In this document: positions 10,573 to 22,272 of the stretch, piece by piece
How the letters are laid out: each line of letters starts with the position of its first letter
Position numbering within the stretch: position 1 is the first letter of the stretch
Assembly: GCA_012274445.1 (NCBI GenBank)
Contig: JAAROD010000026.1
Span: forward strand, 682,001 to 746,000
Direction of reading: 5' to 3'
Length of the DNA: 64,000 bases
Origin: Sclerotiophoma versabilis
Lineage: Eukaryota > Ascomycota > Dothideomycetes > Pleosporales > Didymellaceae
Translations under genes and position numbers: made by a program
The notes under the pieces: generated by a model
Told to the model about the DNA's origin: nothing
Seen by the model: the letters and a program-made list of their open reading frames with translations, nothing else
The model's database searches: none

Positions 10573-12584
10573 TTAACCTTCGACAAGAGTCTTGGGGTTG
10601 TTGCCCAGCAGCTCAAGACACCTGCGGGCTAGTGTGACCACCTCGCCCTCGCCGTCTTCGTTGTCTTCGTCGTCGGACTCGATGTTGCGCTCGGAGATTT
10701 CGGTGACCATGTGAATGATCTCCTCCGACTTGGAGATGCGCTCGGAAAGGCGGGCATCCTCAGACTCGAGCAGCTGGAGCAGAGTCCAAATGGCGATGTG
10801 CTGGAAGGTAGGGTCTCCGCTAGCCAAGAAGCGGCGGAGATAACCGTGAATGCCACCTGCGGGCTCGGTCCAGTTTTGGATGAAGATGGTGTAGTCACCC
10901 ACTGCATCTGTTAGCTTGGTTTGTGAGGCATGTTTGGAGCTTGTTACCTTTGGAAGATAGGTTACCCAAAGCAGCGGCACTGTTGCCCTGAACCTCGATG
11001 CTGTCCGACTCGGTGAGGGGGATGAGGACATCGAAAACACCGAGGTTGAGCAGGTGAGGCTTCAGCTCTTCGCTGAGCGCAAGAACGGCAATTGCAGCAG
11101 TCATCTCAGACTGTACAGGCAAACGTACGTTGAGGACCAGCTGCTTGCACTTCTGTACGGCACCAGCCTCCAAGACCAGCTGCTTGTTCTTGTCGGAGCT
11201 GGCAGCAAGGTTGCGAAGAGTGGAGATGGCGTGGCATTGAATCTCATCGTTCTCGGTGGAGCCAAGCAGATCGACCAAAGGCCGAAGGAAACCGGCTTCG
11301 ATGATGGGAGATTCGTTTGCGGGGTGGATTGAGATGTTTCGTATGCATGCAACGGCGGAGAGGATAAGTGGGAGGTAAGAGGATTGCAGAAGGCGGAGGA
11401 GAGACGGCAGACCACGGGCGCGTACAATGTCGAGCTGGTAGCGTTCGTCTGAAGCCAGGTTGCGCAAGGCGAGTGCAGCCTGACACTGCACCTTGGGCGA
11501 CGAGGACTCCATGAGGTGGACCAGCGACTGGACGAGGCGACCCTCAGTCTGGGCGAGCTTGGCGCGATTGCTGGCGTCGACAGCGATGTTGCTGAGGGCT
11601 GTTGTGCAGTAGTATTGAACGTCGACGTCGGTGGAAGAGAGCAATTGAACGAGAACGGGGATTGCGCCAGCATTGACGAGCTGTTGACGGTTGTCATCTG
11701 GATGGCGGTTAGCTCACTAGCCGTCTACAGGACAACAGGCAGCGGTCATACCCGAATGTGTCATGTTCAGCAGGGCGCCGGTGGCATTTCTTTGCACGCG
11801 CATGTCGCGGGACTTGGCCAGACGTGTGAGGGGCTGCAGGGCTCCCGAGCGTGCAATCTTGGCCTTGTTGTCCTCGTGGGTGGCCAGGTTGGTGATGCAG
11901 CCGACGGCATTGCACTGGACCTCGACATTGGGCGAGTTCATCTGCTTGATGAGGGGCGCAAGGCCGCCCAGTGCGACAATGGCGACCTTGTTCTCGGCTG
12001 CGGGGCATTAGCGACGTGTGTGCTGGCCAGGGTGAGCGGTGACGTACTGTTCACCGCCAGATTGCCCAGGGCGGCGCTGGCAGCGCGCTGGACCTCGAGG
12101 TCGGGGTTCTGGAGCAGGAAGAGGATGGGCTCGAGGGTGTCGCGGTCGACTTCGCGGACATCTGCGTGCGTGGGTGGTCAGCCAGGGCGGGCAGCGGAGG
12201 CTGGCAGGTCCGGGTACCTCTCTCAGTGATCTCGGCAAAGGTCAAGCTTGCCGACCTCTGCAGGTCAATGTTGTCTGAATACACCAGGGTGGATAGTGCG
12301 CGCAGGGGCTCGCCGGAGAAGAAGTCGGTCTCGGCGCGCTGGGAGCAGTCAGTGGGCGGGCGTGCAGGGCAGAGGCGGCGGGTGCAGGTACATTTTCAAG
12401 GAAGCCTAGCAGGTCGGCGACAGCCTCGCGCTCGCTGTCGGCCAGCACAGGGTCGTAGATGCTGTCCTTGGAGCGTCCTGTGGGCGGCGGGTTAGCGAAG
12501 CTGGGCGATGGACGGCGGCGGGGCGAGATGCATACCGCCGCAGCAGGAGGCGCAGAGCTTGGAGAAGAAGTGGGAGACGCCCAT
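10573..12584 (-). CDS. VAC8: Vacuolar protein 8, armadillo-repeat vacuole membrane anchor
   Basis: Seven exons: 12536-12584, 12392-12477, 12218-12338, 12048-12161, 11752-11997, 10948-11697 and 10573-10901. The six introns are 46-58 nt and join in frame to give 564 aa, the normal Vac8 length. The N-terminus MGVSHFFSKLCASCCGG carries Gly2 for N-myristoylation and Cys11, 14 and 15 for palmitoylation. The rest is tandem armadillo repeats, for example AAGALGNLAV-like and QCNAVGCITNLATH units, ending in an acidic stretch and a final LLGNNPKTLVEG. In yeast Vac8 acts at the vacuole surface in vacuole inheritance, homotypic fusion, the nucleus-vacuole junction and autophagy. The start was chosen because it restores the lipidation signal; longer upstream frames on this strand are GC-rich noise. 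Confidence 0.95.
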
Positions 12585-14050
12585 GGTGCGGGCGGCGTGG
12601 GAGGTGCAAGGGCGGCGCAGGCCTGCCCGGGGGTGTCGAGGAGGCGATGGCGGGCAGCGACGAGCAGCGCAGGCAGACGGACGGGGACGGGGACGGGCAG
12701 CTCGGGGGGCGCGCTGCGACGTGCGACGTGCGGCGGGCTCTCTCGCGGCGATGGAGGTGGTGTTGAGCGCGTGGTGGGAAGCGTCGCCCGTGCTGGGCTG
12801 GGGCCTGTCCGCCTGTCCAACGCAGCGGCAGCGCTCCACTGGTGCACGGCCAGCTAGGCGCGCTGGGAAAGCTCGTCCGATACGTTGGATGGTGACATGG
12901 AAAAAAGTGGGTGCGCGGCCGGGCTGGGGCTTGGGGCGGGCAGACAGAGCGCGGAAGGGTCTTGGGCCAGCACGCAGGAGCCAGAGGCAGCTGTCGGTGC
13001 GGTATACATACACGCTGCATGTTGGACGCGGCGCTGCCCTTGGAGCCGCCTTGTCCGCGTGCACTCGCTCAGGCATGGACTCTGGCTGCACCCACGGCAG
13101 CGCCGCCGGGGCAACAGCATCATGCGCCGCCCCATGTCGCGACCGCTGTGCGAGTCTGTCCGCGGTCCATGGTGCTCTTTGTTTCATCGCCTGTCGTCCC
13201 GCAGATGGTGCGTGCCGGTCGCCAGCGCCCTGCATGAACTGCATCTCGCTAGCATCCATCGCCGACCCCACGCACGCTTACACAGCTGCCACAGTGCTCT
13301 GTATCGTTGCGAGCCGCACCAGCCCACCAGCCTCACCAGCTCACCAGCCTCAGCAGCACTCAGCCTCACCAGCTCGCCCGCCCACCAGCCCGGCCTTGGG
13401 CGCGAAGAGTGCTGCTGCACCCTGGCCCACCTGCACTCGCCGTGACTCCCCCAGCGCCCACCCACCGCATGGCCGTCGGCGCAGGCGCACTCGCACGCGT
13501 CGTACGTCAACGCCCCGTCGTCTCCAGGGCGGCCTCAGCGCTGCGCCCAGTCACTGTACGTCAATGCAGCAGCTTACCCCAGCCGCTCACCCCATTTGCC
13601 AGAGCTTTGGCGATCGTGTGTGACGCTATCCTGCCCGGTAACCTTCCCCTCTCCGGCGCACGCCGACGCGGACTGTGCGTGGGATGCTGCGTGGTGGAGT
13701 GAAAGTTAAGAAGCTGTACCAGCCCGCCCCAGCGACTAGCAATCAGACCTGCACGCACCAATTGCCATACACACTCGCACTCGCTCCAACGCGCAGCTGT
13801 GGCCCCCAAGCTGCCGCGCTTCTCCGCAAGCACACCACTTCTGCGGCCTGTGACTGTCCCGCGCAGATCCCAGCACGCTACCACAAGCAGGCATCCGCTG
13901 CTCTTGGACACATTCATATTGTCAATCCCTTCCTTGCCCTCCGTGTTCTCCCGTCACTGTCCTCCAACGCGACCCCACGGCCTGAATATTAATACACAGG
14001 CCGTCGCAGCTGGCTTTCGAGGTTTGCATCCACCACAGTGAACCGATTTA
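12585..14050. promoter_or_regulatory. Shared divergent upstream region of VAC8 and the kinase gene
   Basis: About 1.5 kb between two genes transcribed away from each other, so it must hold both promoters and 5' UTRs. It is GC-rich, which creates long overlapping open frames on both strands (up to about 370 codons). These show no domain and are Arg/Pro/Ala-rich, as expected from GC-biased non-coding DNA. A low-complexity CACCAGC-like repeat lies inside it. Confidence 0.6.
13316..13404. repeat. Degenerate CACCAGC/CTCACCAGC tandem repeat
   Basis: Six or more imperfect copies of an (CT/C)CACCAGC unit follow one another in about 90 bp within the VAC8/kinase intergenic region. This is simple-sequence expansion, and no coding role is evident. 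Confidence 0.7.
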
Positions 14051-15937
14051 ATGGCCCCACAGCCATCCTCACACTTTTTCCAGAAGCTCAAGCTCGACAC
14101 CTCGGCGCCCCACAAGCGGGTTGCATCGACTTTTGATTCCATCCCGCGACCTGACTCTGCCCAAAATGGCCACACTCTGTCGCAAGACGACCTGGAACAT
14201 GTCGAGGGCCACAAGATTACCGACGGCCCCTTCAAGACCCGCCACCACAACGGCTCTCACGGCCACATAGCCACCTACGATGGCGGCCTGGGCATGTCGC
14301 TGGCCCGCACCGTCAGCAACGAAATGGCAATGGAGGAGCTGTTCAGACGGCGAAAGACATCCATCAGCTTCGACAGTGAGGTCCAGCTCGACACAGGCGA
14401 CCGTGTTGGCCTAGAGGTTCCCGTCCCGAAGCCACTTGCGCGACAATCCCCGTCCTACACTCCAGAAGATGGCAGCTACGACGGTGACTACCTCGAGATG
14501 CCCTTCAACTCCCGCAGATCCCTCTCGCGCCAGACCAGCAACGCCCAGGGACGCTACCCACTCCTCGAGTCCACCGTCCACGACATGGCCAACGACCCCG
14601 AGTTCAATGACCAAGTCGCATCCCTTACATCTGAAGCCACCGCCTCACCTCTCGAAGAGGCGCGCACGCCAATCGAGACGCCCAACGAGTACATGCTTTC
14701 GCCGCTGCCCGCTACAAGTTCGCCATTGGAGTTCCCTCTCTTCTCTCCAATGAGCCGTGGACCGACGAGGAACAGGAGCTTTCGGACCGAGATCAGTGAG
14801 GACGGCAGTCTGAGACGAGCCAGTCGGCGATCCTCCAACCGTTCTGGACGCTCTTTGTCGTCCATGTCTCCTGCTGCTTCGTTCCTCGCGCGCTACAAGG
14901 CTTCAGAAGCACCCTTGAAAGAGCCTCAGCCAGACGATGAGGGCCAGGGCCTTGGATACGACAACGAGTACATTATTGGCAAGCAGATTGGTTATGGTGG
15001 TTTTAGCATTGTCAAGGAGGTGACGAGCATGGAGAATGGCAAGCCGGTGGTCGACGCCGTCAAGATTGTACGCAAGCAGCAGAGCAACAGATCTGAATTC
15101 GAGAACGAAGCCCTCCAAAGCCAATTCGATCACGAGGTAGAGATGTGGCGATTCCTGCGACACCCATACATTCTTCCCCTTATCAAGGTCTACACCACTG
15201 ACTACGCCACATTCTGCATCACCAAGTTGAACAAGGGAGGCACTTTGTTCGACCTAATACGCGACATACGGCGGAAGCAAAAAGCAGGATTACCAAAGCA
15301 TCTAGTGAAGCGCTACGCATATCAATTGGCTTCAGCGTTGCGCTATTTACACAATGATGTTTATGTCGTTCACCGCGACATTAAGCTCGAGAACTGTCTT
15401 CTCGACATGACCGTGCCCAACGCTGCAACCGAGGGTGGCGACATACTGTTGTGTGACTTTGGCATGGCCGACTTTATCGTTCGAGATGACCGCGATGGCC
15501 CGGAACCACATTCCATTGGGCAAAACCAGAACATTGGTCCCGCCGACACTAGCACATCGGTCCAGGGCAGCCTGCAGTATGCAGCGCCAGAGCTTTTCAA
15601 CGCTACTGGCGCTGTCATGTTTTCTCCAGCGGCCGACATCTGGGCGTTTGGCGTCGTACTCTATGCTCTGCTCACCGCGACTTTACCTTTCAACGAAGGC
15701 CTGGACGCAAAAACGACTACCAAGATTCTAAAAGGCGAATGGGACCACGAGCTTGTGCGCACGGCAGACGCATTGCAAGATGGAGGTGCAGAGGATGCGC
15801 TGATCCTGCTGAAGGGCTGTCTCGAGATGGACCCCGAGCTGCGCTGGACTGTCTCTGACATTCTCGAATGCGCTTTCTTGCGCGACTGCGCTGAGCAATA
15901 CGAGGGCGTGTCGCGCTCCTGGACGCCCAAAGACTGA
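14051..15937 (+). CDS. Serine/threonine protein kinase with long N-terminal regulatory region
   Basis: Single exon, 628 aa. The first 300 residues are Ser/Thr/Arg-rich and look disordered, with many potential basophilic phosphorylation sites (RRKTS, RRSLSRQTS, RRASRRSS). The kinase domain spans about 307-620: glycine loop IGYGGFSIV, lysine in VVDAVKIVRK, catalytic HRDIKLEN (H441-R442-D443), DFG from D469 and APE at 512-514. All catalytic residues are present, so it should be active. HRDIKLEN fits the CAMK-like group, but I cannot name the orthologue with confidence. The gene diverges from VAC8 across a 1.5-kb spacer. The ATG at 14051 is used because the protein begins with a plausible MAPQPSSHFF leader and no better Met lies nearby. 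Confidence 0.85.
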   Translation: MAPQPSSHFFQKLKLDTSAPHKRVASTFDSIPRPDSAQNGHTLSQDDLEHVEGHKITDGPFKTRHHNGSHGHIATYDGGLGMSLARTVSNEMAMEELFRRRKTSISFDSEVQLDTGDRVGLEVPVPKPLARQSPSYTPEDGSYDGDYLEMPFNSRRSLSRQTSNAQGRYPLLESTVHDMANDPEFNDQVASLTSEATASPLEEARTPIETPNEYMLSPLPATSSPLEFPLFSPMSRGPTRNRSFRTEISEDGSLRRASRRSSNRSGRSLSSMSPAASFLARYKASEAPLKEPQPDDEGQGLGYDNEYIIGKQIGYGGFSIVKEVTSMENGKPVVDAVKIVRKQQSNRSEFENEALQSQFDHEVEMWRFLRHPYILPLIKVYTTDYATFCITKLNKGGTLFDLIRDIRRKQKAGLPKHLVKRYAYQLASALRYLHNDVYVVHRDIKLENCLLDMTVPNAATEGGDILLCDFGMADFIVRDDRDGPEPHSIGQNQNIGPADTSTSVQGSLQYAAPELFNATGAVMFSPAADIWAFGVVLYALLTATLPFNEGLDAKTTTKILKGEWDHELVRTADALQDGGAEDALILLKGCLEMDPELRWTVSDILECAFLRDCAEQYEGVSRSWTPKD

Positions 15938-16866
15938 AAAGGGAGAATACTCCCATGATTTACCACGACAGGATAGATGTTGTTTCTGGACACGATACCC
16001 TTCTTTCACTTTTGTCCTCGCTCGACATTACATTTCTACCAGTTGGCGATTTTGTTTTCTTCTCTTATGGATACCCTACTTCATTCCACTCAGCCGTTGG
16101 GCGTTGATTCTATGTTGGCTTTCGATTCTGACTTGGTTTGGTGGCGTTGGCATTATAGTATAGCGAACGGCAGCGAAACTATGCAAAAGCTGCTACTAAT
16201 ACCAGACTGTCAAAGCCATACTCAACCCTATTACGAACTTTTTTGCGCCCTTATCAATCAATTACTGATCCCGTGGTCGACTTTCATGCATGACCACTCT
16301 GTCGGAGCATTTGTCGATGAGCTGCAGGGATCGTGCGGCTTCCCCGCAGTCTAGCTTCGTGCACCTGCATCTTTACCCACTCATTCTCTATCCTGCCAGA
16401 CACGCGCGGGCTACATGACTTATCTGTTTGGTAGCGCTTACCCTAAAGAAAATTACTTGGATCAATGCTACTCGCTCGTTGTTTGACTCTGCTTCAAATA
16501 GTCATGCGGTTTGTATTCACACAACGTCCAACACGCTCAAGTATTGCAGCAACAGCACCACACCTTCAAGTCGCAGGGAGTAGGGTTCATGCAAGTGGTC
16601 CTCGTTGTTGACACGTTTCCCCTCTCCCAAGTAGCTCACCTAATTGAGTGTGGATCAAAACAAAGCAAACACTTGGAAGCTTGATCTCATCACAGGGCGA
16701 CTTTGCCCAGAATACCCCTCTGCATCATTCCAGACTTGAATGCAGGGGATACTCGATATGACTTGGCATTGGAACAACGGGCAGACAGATTCATGTTTAT
16801 AGGGCGCCAGTCCATGGTCCCTTCTTACTGCTTGATTTTTCCTCGCCAATATCCACATCTCCAATA
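15938..16866. other. Intergenic, no supported gene
   Basis: About 0.9 kb with the kinase 3' UTR and the glutaminase promoter. A frame of 125 codons (15977-16354, +) exists but has no motif or splicing context, and I treat it as chance. Confidence 0.55.
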
Positions 16867-19118
16867 ATGTATACATCATTCTTGGCGGCCGTTAGCTGTC
16901 TCTTCTCGATCACGTCTGCGCAATCAACTTTCACTCCTGCTCGTCCACCATCCTTGCCGCTTGCTGTAAAGAGTCCATACTTGAACACGTGGTTCCCAGC
17001 TGGTAGCGACGGAGGGAACGGGGGGTACCTCCCTGGACAATGGCCGCAGTTCTACACGTCAGTGTGTTCCCCAAAGTCTCAATGAGGCATACTGATCGTA
17101 GATAGTGGACAGAGACTTGTCTGGACAGGCTTGATCCGAGTCGACAATGAGACCTACACGTGGATGGGCGCACCAGACAACATCCCGTCGGCGAATCAAA
17201 CAGCTTACGAGTATACCGCAAGTAAAAGCATCTTCACCATTGAGGCCAATGACAAGGTGGTAGCGAAGGTGACATTCCTCTCGCCGCTTACCCCGAAAGA
17301 TCTTAAACGCCAGTCTTTGACTTTTTCGTACATGAACGTCGAAGTCTCGTCTCTGGATGGCAAAGTGCATGATGTGCAAATCTACACCGACGTCAGTGCC
17401 GGTGAGCTCAATAATCTCTCAGATTCTGTATCAACTGAATACTAATTCAAACGACAGAGTGGGTTTCTGGCGACGTCACTGTCAGCGTACAGTGGGATTT
17501 TGGACTGAGAAACAACGTGGTGTACCATAAAATATCGAGACAAGACCAGCAGATATTTTCAGAGTTCAACGATAGAGCCGAATGGGGCAACTTTGTTAGT
17601 CGCCTACAGGACCTCCCAGTTTGTCATTACTGACGCTTCCAGTACTACGCCACTGATGCTCGCAACGGTGTTACTTATCAATCAGGCGCCGATGCTGCCG
17701 TCCGTAACACTTTCGTAACCTATGGAAGGCTGGCGAGCTCGAAAGACACCAATTTTCGTGCTATCAATGACCACCTGCCAGTATTTGCTTACGGGATTAA
17801 TCTTGGGTCCGTCGGAGCAACGCCAACGTCGACCTTGTTCTCGTTGGGCTTGTGTCAAGATGCAGCAATCCAGTTCCTAGGAGCACGTGGACTGACAGTC
17901 CTGCCTTCTTTGTGGAAAAGCTATTTCGCCGACGATATTGAGGCGCTTACTTTCTTCCATCGGGACTACTTTGAGTATAACAAATTTTCATCCGAGCTGG
18001 ACGATCGGATCTTGAAGGATTCTATCGCTGCTGCTGGGCAAGACTACGCAACTTTGACAACTCTAGCTGCGCGTCAGGCCTTTGCAGCGACCCAGTTGGT
18101 CGGCACCGAATACAAGCACTACCTCTTTTTGAAAGAGATATCGTCGAACGGAAACACTCAGACCATAGATGTGATCTACCCTGCATCGCCTATCTTCTTC
18201 TACACCAACCCAGATTTGATCAGGTTACTCTTAGACCCGCACTTTGAGAACCAGGAGAGTGGTCACTACCCCAACAAATGGGCTGTTCATGATCTCGGAA
18301 CCCACTTCCCAAACGCCACAGGCCACCCGGCTGGCGACGATGAGCCGATGCCCTTGGAAGAATGTGGCAATAACATCATCATGGTCCTAGCCTATGTCCA
18401 ACGTTCCGGCAACATCGACTACGTCAAGCAGCACTACGCCATTCTCAAGCAGTGGGCCGAGTATCTCATCGAAGACAGTCTCTATCCCGCCCAGCAACTG
18501 TCAACTGACGACTTCGCCGGCCATCTACAAAATCAAACGAACCTTGCATTGAAGGGCATCATCGGTATTGAGGCCATGTCACACCTATCCTTGCTCATCA
18601 ACGAGCCTTCTGACGCGCAGTACTACACAATGATTGCACATGATTACATCACCAAATGGCAGACTCTGGGTATTAATGCTAATGCCTTGCCTCCTCACTC
18701 CATGCTCAATTACGGCAATGCCTCCACCTGGGGCCTGTTGTACAACCTCTACAACGACAGACTTCTCAACACCAACCTCGTACCTCAGAGTGTCTATGAC
18801 ATGCAATCCGCATTCTATCCCACCGTCAGAGAGAACTACGGCGTTCCACTTGATACGCGGAATAGATACTACACCAAGTCTGATTGGCAGTTGTTCTGCG
18901 CAGCGATTGCGAGTGACGAGACGCGGGACATGTTCATCAGCGACCTTGTCAAGTGGGTCAACGAGACGCCAACGAGCAAGCCACTCACGGACCTTTACCA
19001 GACGAGTGATGGGAGCTTTCCTCCGGGAATAGAGTTCAAGGCCAGACCGGTTGTTGGCGGATTGTTTGCACTGCTGCTGCTTGAGCAGGGGGGCAGAACA
19101 AGGCCAATCCGCGAGTGA
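16867..19118 (+). CDS. gtaA: Secreted glutaminase, GtaA family
   Basis: Four exons, 16867-17057, 17106-17401, 17458-17594 and 17643-19118, with introns of 48, 56 and 48 nt, encode 699 aa, the family length. A signal peptide is clear (MYTSFLAAVSCLFSITSAQS), followed by the GtaA-type opening FTPARPPSLPLAVKSPYLNTW and the PAGSDGGNGGYLPGQWP segment. Later hallmarks include the QDAAIQFLGA region, ALGNNIIMVL-like EECGNNIIMVLAYVQ and a final RPVVGGLFALLLLEQ. By family knowledge GtaA hydrolyses L-glutamine to glutamate and ammonia outside the cell; some relatives are of uncertain activity. The protein is built from the DUF4964/DUF5127/DUF4965/DUF1793-type domain series. The last residues (GGRTRPIRE) are short and probably unimportant. 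The catalytic residues are not known to me. Confidence 0.88.
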
Positions 19119-19267
19119 TGAAAGTATCCAATCTCCTTCTCTGAGATTCCAGTCCCTTATGCACAGCGCAACTCCTCAATCGGTATCCCAATGAGAATTC
19201 AAAAAACCCGCTAGACGAAGAATATAAGTTGTGAACCGATCTGAAATTCCAATCACCACTGTACTTT

Positions 19268-19659
19268 TCACTTCTTCTTCTTCTTCTTCCCCTCCTCCTC
19301 CTCCTCCTCCTCTAGAATCCTATCCGCATCACTCTTCGCCTTGTTGGCCTTGCCTTCCTTTCCCCCATCCTTCTTCGCACCCTTGCTACGCGCCGCAGAA
19401 TCCTCCTCAAAATCCTCCAGCGCCGTGTTCGCATCTACATTCGCTTCGTACTCTACATCTTCCACCCACTGCTCGAATAGAAACATGCGCCACGCCGCAA
19501 CCCCAACAGCGCCCACGACCAGAAACGACGTCATCAGCGTCTTGATCACCCCGAAAAGAGTGATGTGTGCGTAATACCGCAACCAAGGGGTTATCAAGGC
19601 TTTCCGCTCTTCCTGAGATGTTTTGTTAGTCAAGGGTTTGTGTATGTGTATGTGTATGT

Positions 19660-19693
<34 letters not shown>

Positions 19694-19985
19694 CTGCGAG
19701 CAGATATCCCACTAGTATTGGTCGTGCTAGTATTGGTCGCGCGCGGGAAGGAAAAAAACAAAAAACAAAAACGGATATACGTACTTCCAAATCGGGATTC
19801 ACCGTGTACAGCAGTGCGATGAGGGTGAGTAGGATTAGACCCAGGAAGAGCACGGTGAGGACTTGGATGATGGCGAGGATGATGGAGATGTTCTTCGTGG
19901 TGCGGAGGACTTTGAAGCCGGCGGCGACGAGCGGCTTTACTTGCTCAAAGGCTGCGTTGATCTCGCGCGAGTACGGTATGCCCAT
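19268..19985 (-). CDS. Small two-span membrane protein with acidic/lysine tail, unknown function
   Basis: Two exons, 19785-19985 and 19268-19612, join in frame (LYTVNPDLE then EERKALITPW) to give 181 aa. Two hydrophobic segments are visible, one around residues 34-62 in exon 1 (ISIILAIIQVLTVLFLGLIL) and one in exon 2 (TLFGVIKTLMTSFLVVGAVG). The tail is strongly acidic and ends in runs of Glu then Lys, coded by GAG and AAG triplet repeats. The intron is 172 nt, long for this window, because a TG microsatellite has expanded inside it. I do not recognise the family. It is probably an endomembrane or mitochondrial protein, but that is only inference from the membrane segments. Confidence 0.7.
19270..19315. 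repeat. TTC/CTC trinucleotide tract coding the Glu/Lys tail
   Basis: A TTC run followed by a CTC run on + encodes the polyLys and polyGlu C-terminus of the minus-strand membrane protein. It is a coding microsatellite, likely length-variable. Confidence 0.8.
19639..19693. repeat. (TG)n microsatellite inside an intron
   Basis: About 55 bp of TG repeat with TATG interruptions at its 5' side, inside the only intron of the small membrane protein gene. It explains the unusual 172-nt intron length. Confidence 0.9.
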
Positions 19986-22272
19986 TTCGATGGTCTGGGC
20001 TGGATATGGGCCGGGGATTTGGGTTGTTGTGTTGCTGGGCTAGGATTCGTGGTGCGTCCTGATGAGGCTAGTGCGGTCGGGTCTGGGTGAAGATGCTCAG
20101 CGATGCTTGGGGTCTGTGTGATGATGCAACATTACACGGAATTGGGAAGGGATGGGGAAGATGAAACATCAGAATAGCTGTTGCACGTCGGAATGGTTAT
20201 GTAGGTGGTTCTGCAGTGTGTCGGCTGAGCTGCTCCGCTGACGTCATACTTGCCGTGTCATGGAGCAGGGCAAATTACAACCAAAGAATAACCACATGGG
20301 GGGTTCTTTGTTGCGTCAAGCACAGCTATGAGGTAGGAGTTGAGAATGACTTTTTTTGGTATACTGGGCCTCAACTTCTGGCTTTGATACTCACTTGCAC
20401 ACTAAAATAGAGCATCGGGCCGTTGTGTTCCCCCAAAACACTCCAGCTGATGACCGGACTTTACGGGGCCAGAACATTTAAACATAGCTGGCATGTGACG
20501 GAGGGCATTACGACTAATCTTCTCGAACGCACGCAGGCATGACTTACTGAGAAGAATCAAGATGGTGCAGGACTCATTCCTGGGATTCCTTGTAAGAAAT
20601 GAGGCGAAAGAGCAAAGACCGATCCTTTTTTAAAGCTGCCGGTAATACTCTTGAAGAAGTCCTCTAGTACTGAGAACTTTCTCGTGCATCAACATCTTGA
20701 TTCTATCGTGTGTCGCAATCACTTTCGTTCTTGCTGGTTGCGCTGTTACTTATTCGCTTCACCTCTGCCGCGTTTACGGTTGCTAACATCGAGTGGGGTC
20801 GTGATCAGTCGCCGTCTCTCCACTGTTCTCCTCGTTACAAACTCGACAGGCTAGCTGCTCACGACTTTTTGTCTCTCTTCATAACTCAAGCCCCTTAGCC
20901 CCTTAAGCTATCCCACACCTGAAAGTTCGCCTCCTGCGATTTAGTCTGTGGCCGCTTATTGTGGATGCTTTGGACCGGCATCAATTCAATATGGGACGCA
21001 ATACGTCTTTCACTTGCCCCCTTTCTAGCTGTGCAGCTTATTTTAGCCAGGTTAGAGAGTAGACAGTCTATGCTGCAAAGGTGCATCATCAAGAGTGGAA
21101 AAGACTGCTGGAGATATTGCCTAGCAGTAGTGTGGAGCTGACCTGAGAGAGCGCAGCCAATTTCTAGAGAGAACCACAAGAACAATCCAAACAGATGAAA
21201 AATCCGTGGATTACAGGCGATGAACTGACGCAGAGAGAGGTGAAGCGTAGCTGGATAGAGCGACTGAACAGTAATGCTGCATGGGAGATTGAAGAGAAAG
21301 GAGAGAACAGCAAGCTTTAGCTTGAGTTCATGCAGGATCTGCACTCTGATTATTAGAGTTGCGTAAAGAGAGGTAGAAGAATAAGTATATTGTGATATAT
21401 AGAGACGTAGTACTGCTAACGTGTAGAACAGATATGACGGAAGACATAGACGGACAGTGCTAGAAGTTGAAATATGTGTGGAGTTAGAGAGCTGGAGTAA
21501 GGTAGCGCACCTGGATGGAGCAGCTTAACAACTTCAGGGCATTGGCTACAGGCAAAGGAGGAGGAAATTTGTATTGAATTCTTGCAGCATGTGAATACAT
21601 TGCAAAAAGCACTAACTACCCAGGAATTTCTCCCCAGCATTATATGTGCTCGGTTTTACTGATGTAGTGGTAGTACAGAGCTAGGAACATGACTGCGATT
21701 TGGTAAGGCAATAAAGCGCAAGGTAACTGGGACGCATCTTTTAGTGACTTTTCCTTCCTAGTTGAAATCCGAGATTTGTGAGGGCTGGGATTGCGGAAGC
21801 ATGAATGGTCGCGCCATCGGAGGGCGAGAAAACAATTCCGAAACGGAGGGTGGGTCATTCATTGCAACATCGAAGATGACTCCTGCATCAGTACTGAAGT
21901 CAAAAGTGATACAATGCCGACATACAAATGAAATGTCATTCACTGCCTCATCGAGGAATGCATCAATACAGCAGCTCTGATGCATCACAAGACAGGCTTA
22001 TAACCGACGACCACGATAGACAGGAGGCAGCGCACAGGGCGACGATGAAGGAGATAGAGCAAGCGAACTCGGGCTCTAGATGTGGGTCACTCCTGCGCTA
22101 AGTTCGAACACGGATTAGCGTACCGAGCACAATGACATGGGGTCGCGGAAATCTGCCGGGGAAGGTGGGGGAGATCGTTCCGAGAAATCAATAAAATTCC
22201 TGTGATAGCCGCGACCCTTTTTATTTCACGGCGTGTCCTTAACACACCAACACCTTGTTCTCATATTACAAA
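19986..22272. other. Intergenic, no supported gene
   Basis: About 2.3 kb between the membrane protein start and the acetoacetyl-CoA synthetase start. Frames reach only about 150 codons and show no motifs. Parts are AT-rich. It must contain the promoters of both flanking genes, which are divergent. Confidence 0.55.

Noticed and set aside
12508..13623. Plus-strand 371-codon frame antisense to VAC8 exon 1 and its upstream region
   Set aside because: Arg/Pro/Ala/Cys-rich composition from GC-biased DNA, no domain, and it overlaps the well-supported VAC8 5' end.
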